A DNA stretch of 64,000 nucleotides, from the NCBI RefSeq assembly GCF_921293095.1, contig NC_060252.1:40424881-40488880 (forward strand), in the 5' to 3' direction. Source of the stretch: Ischnura elegans (taxonomy: Eukaryota; Arthropoda; Insecta; Odonata; Coenagrionidae). The position numbers and the translations under genes were made by a program. Below are positions 60,120-64,000 of the stretch, in pieces. Numbering within the stretch: the first letter of the stretch is position 1; each line of letters starts with the position of its first letter. The notes below the pieces were generated by a model. The model saw only the letters and a list, made by a program, of their open reading frames with translations, did not search any database and was not told where the DNA came from.

Positions 60120-63100
60120 TTATATCGCACTGGTTCTCTCCTCCTACATCATCCGTCTACCGTCTTACTCCACGGCGATATCCGGGTCCTTCCTTTAATC
60201 CTTTACTTTGCTCTTTTAAAGCCGTGTTCAACCCTTTTTTTAAATCCTTCTATGTCACAAGACATCTTTCGTCGGGTCATTGTCTCCTAGTGTCTCGCTT
60301 AGCTCAATTACTCCCCCCTCTCTCTCTCTCTCTCTCAAGGCCCTAATTATTCCGTCACAATGAACGTGGGCAGCACAATTACTCACGTACTCGGCTGTTT
60401 AAGCAGGTACCGAAGCCAATTTGATGTCGATTCAACCCTTGCTTCCTTTGCTTTGTCATTTTTACATTCTTTTCTTGCTTATTTTCCATATTCTGCTATT
60501 AGATTCTATTTTTATGATAGTACTTTATGAGTTATGGTATATTTTTATGGAGAAATTTGCCAATAGCCACATCAATCCCTCCTTCAACTTAGAATTCCCT
60601 TTTTAATGTTCGATGGTGTCTAGTCTCTTTCATCATTACCATAGCTATCATGAAACTTTATGGCTCATAGCTGTTTCTGCTTTGTGCAGATCATTTCTCT
60701 GTAGATCGTTGTAGATAAAAGTTGGAGTTACTTCTCAGAAATGCTGGAAACCTCGTTGGCCTATTGGAAATGCAATTTCTGTAGTGTGTTTACGATTGCA
60801 GTATCAAGGTAATTGCCCTATAGGTTCTTTGCCATATTTATCATCGCTCATTTTGTTTGTATTTATGTTCGATAAGCCTAATCTCATTGTAAAGGAAAAA
60901 AAATCTGCAGAAATAGTTTCATGTTTCCTTAATTATTTTAATAACCCGCTCATCATTTTGGCTACAGCAATTGGCACAATTGGTTTAATTGCATGAATTT
61001 TTAAATTTTTGTATATTATTATAGCTTATTTATGCTACTAATTATTATTACTAGCATGTGTCTGTTTGCTGTATCCACGTTCGTTACGAACTTTTGTCGC
61101 CAGTAAGAAGTACTAGGTATAGAGATGAGGTCATTACATGGCAAATAATTCGTTCATTATTTTGCTAGAATATGCAAAAAATGGATCTCCTTGAGCGTGA
61201 AAGAATTTTTTTTTAAATATGGTTGCATAGAATCAAATTTAACGGCCCAGTTCTAATTAGTGAAAGTAGAATGTAAACAGTAGATAGTTTGGGTGTAAAG
61301 TAGAATGTTGCTACCCAGAAGTTTCGAATTGCTGGAATTCCTATTGACTGTTATGTATATTTGCAGACCAAATTTTTGGGAACCCAAGGCATTTAATTTA
61401 TATTCAAGTGTTTCGGGTTTCTATGTTTTTTTTTTACTTTGATACTGGCCTACGTTGGAGATTCGTGCAATTAATTAAACAAACAAGAAATATTTCATGT
61501 GAAATAGGTCATGCATTTTTATAAATTTGATCAATAAGCCTGCGTAAACACATATATCACCATACTAAGCCGAAGGGAAATGTTATGATGTGTCCGTACG
61601 TGAAAGTGTTTTTATTTATTTATAACGATGGGGAGCATGGAATCAATATGCATAGGAGTTTACGTTTCAATAACTACGCTTTTCCGTTATATTGGTTGCT
61701 GGGCCAGTGGAGTCCAACCGCTGGTTTAATATCCTTCCAGTTATTGCATGTTTTTCTCATTTGGCTTTGATCACTGGTGCATGGTAGTAATCATGCGGCA
61801 CTGGTCAGTTTTATAAATGGTCATACTCAAGCAAATTGTAATTAGATAACTTTCATTCGATGGAAATTAGATTCGAAGTTAATTTACAGGAGGAGGAAAA
61901 ACTGTAAACATAGTAAGTTCACTTCAACTGTTGATAATTTCATAATTATCACCATGACGATATGGTTCGTGATGGTGAAATTGAAAATCCTGCTATTAAT
62001 ATAAACTATGGTCCTATCTCCCAAAGTCATATGTATTCATAGAACGACCATTAAATATTCAGTGTTGCAAAATGTTTTCCTCTCGAGCATTAAATACATT
62101 TTTCGTCACAAATAAAGCGTAATTTTGAATGCAGATAGAAAATGTGGACATACATTCTTCCTCATCTACGTCGATTGGTACTAATTAATTCAATTTCTCA
62201 AATTCCTGAAAAGGCTTCTCGGTTTGATAGAATATAGAACGACACAAATTTGTATACATTCCAGATTTTATAAAATATGATAATGGTTCATTGAGTTTCG
62301 CGGACAAGTAAAGTGGACTATTTTTCACACGTTAGGTATTGTTCATTAATATGCTGTTGCTTAATACCTTCCGTAAAATTTTTGGAACGCATTATTTAAT
62401 GGAAAAAACTAAAACCGTTAAATAAGTAGTATTTTAGTAATGATTGGTGGTAATAAGAGTTGAGAAGGATGTTGGCGCTATGCGTCTTTATTCTATCATA
62501 ATTATCTTTGATTGGCTTAGTTCCAGAATATTTTTCCTTCAAACTTTTAACGGAATCTTATTTTTAAATAATTGATGTTTTATCGGCTGCTTAAGATTTC
62601 ATTCGCTTTTTAAATGCCTGCTTTTTTATTTGTGCAATTTTTGCATCAGGTAAAATCTGGTGAAGCTGGCATTATTACCGGAAAATGAAAAATATGAAAC
62701 GATAAATAGTATAATTTTTACTAATTTTTCATTTTTATAAGTAGAGATGAGGCTCAGTAAGAACATAACATGACTGTGGATAAATGAACTTTATATAACT
62801 AGCCACTTGGACAGCTTTTTCATCAGATAATTTTATCTTTCTCCTCCGCCCAAATAACTGCGTGGGTGTTGATGGAAAACAATTTTATCCATTTGCGCGA
62901 CCACTTCTCTTATCTCCTTTCTCCATCAACTGCTGACGTCATCCATCTCCATTCTCCCATTTTCATCTCCCTCTCTCAGAGCCCTCCCATAATTAGTCAC
63001 CAAAACCTCTCTCTTCTCATTCATTTCCCCTTTCCGAGCAAAGCCCTTGCTCCAAGATCTTGCTTGATCTTCCCCCTTCTTTCTTCTAGCCAGCCTCTCC

Positions 63101-64000
63101 CAGGATCCCCACTTACGCGTAGCTGGCAGCGGGGAAGAAACACAACAATCCGCTTACTTCTGGATTACGTGCTGTGGGGAAAGAGAAAAGCCTGCTACGT
63201 TTGCCATTCCGTACCAATGTGGGGAGTTGGTGTGGTGTCGGAAATTCTGAAGGTCCTTGCGGGCATTTTTCGTGGACCCGTAGGGATGCAAAGACTTGGA
63301 CTACAGTCGGAACCACAATTTCGTATATCCCTCCAGCTTCTTTCAACGATTCACGCTGATTGCATGTTATTTTAACGAAAATATGGATCGGTCTTACGCC
63401 TTTGCCATGTTGTGGCATCTTTATTGAATATGTTAAACACAACTCTTTGTTCACTAACTCATGTTTAACTCATAACCAGGACGACACTCTCATATACAAA
63501 TACATTTACCCATCTTCATTCCCTACTCTTCCGCTACGTAACTAAGGTTACAACAGTAACATAAATCGTTAAGAATTCACGCTTGATAATGATTATTGAT
63601 CGAAACCCGGTTTCTTGATGTAATAAGGAAGTGGTATAAGTAAGAGACATTCGTAAAAGATACCCTGGAATATTTTTCATACAATTAATTTTTAATAAAA
63701 AAATGATAAATGTTTAGAAATGGCTACCCCGGAATACATAAACGAATTCAACCTTAAATACAGCTCCTATTTTTATAGGTTAACTCTTAAAATATTATGA
63801 AGCTGTGGGAGTAGTTGTTCCTAAGAGAGGAATGTGTTCTGGCTTGCTTGTTTCCTGATTATTCCAATGTGCTCAAGAGCATCCAGCATTAAACCTTATA
63901 CTTTAAGATATACATATTATATAATATTTTGGAGAAATAACCTATTGTATTCTTGCTGCCTGAATTAAAATGAACAGTAGATAGTTCCACGAAATGATCC
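60120..64000. other. Noncoding stretch to the window end
   Basis: C+T-rich blocks at 60120-60340 (containing a (CT)n run, 60318-60336) and 62830-63110. Elsewhere it is A+T-rich. The 169-codon frame at 62866-63375 begins as a Ser/Pro/Leu-rich shadow of the C+T block and shows no domain. The opposing 113-codon minus frame overlaps it. No gene is supported up to the end. Confidence 0.45.
60318..60336 (+). repeat. (CT)n microsatellite
   Basis: About nine and a half CT repeats follow a C6 run. It is likely to vary in length. Confidence 0.85.

Noticed and set aside
61700..61720. hAT-like end cagtggagtccaaccgctgg
   Set aside because: No partner inverted end or octamer duplication was found within several hundred bases.
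62866..63375. 169-codon open frame, the longest on the + strand
   Set aside because: Its first half is the Ser/Pro/Leu shadow of a C+T-rich block, no domain is visible, and an overlapping minus-strand frame is equally open. No start or splice context supports it.

Overview
This window looks like a gene-poor, A+T-rich stretch of an animal nuclear genome, most likely an arthropod and probably an insect. The reasons are several tRNA-derived SINEs with polymerase III boxes, a decayed RTE/BovB-like LINE, non-autonomous hAT elements with 8-bp target duplications, fold-back elements, and no bacterial-style gene packing. No host protein-coding gene could be supported. Nearly all open frames are under 120 codons, and the longer ones are low-complexity shadows of pyrimidine-rich DNA or lie inside repeats. 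The window is best read as intergenic or intronic. The species cannot be named from the sequence.

Layout. 1-5000: A+T-rich DNA, a 245-bp hAT-type element (3004-3248), and a diverged tandem array of about 215-bp units (4240-4990) with a distant relative at 2145-2487. 7228-7301: a short dispersed repeat with a hammerhead-like layout. 12022-12441: an old 210-bp tandem duplication. 13491-13706: a nested fold-back element. 15624-15812: a small inverted-repeat element. 19480-26735: four SINE copies of three kinds, including two same-strand copies that differ at only 2 of 180 positions, plus a short tandem duplication and a G-rich patch. 30700-35700: two clean hairpins. 39072-40294: a patchwork of duplicated TCGAT-rich modules around a CpG-dense island. 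41725-43691: a decayed SINE and a 613-bp hAT-type element carrying a large palindrome. 47932-50068: a truncated, inactivated LINE whose 3' end and flank form a perfect 720-bp tandem duplication. 54123-54980: a T29 tract and a third hAT-type element with near-perfect target duplication. 57874-64000: an inverted repeat, pyrimidine-rich blocks, a (CT)n microsatellite and one weak open frame.

Nothing works together as a pathway. The recognisable content is transposable-element debris, most of it needing enzymes encoded elsewhere (hAT transposase for the terminal-inverted-repeat elements, LINE reverse transcriptase for the SINEs). The items most worth a second look are the perfect 720-bp duplication, the shared hammerhead-like motif at 7260-7301 and in both arms of the 43206-43384 palindrome, the CpG island between duplicated modules, and the nested fold-back at 13491-13706.
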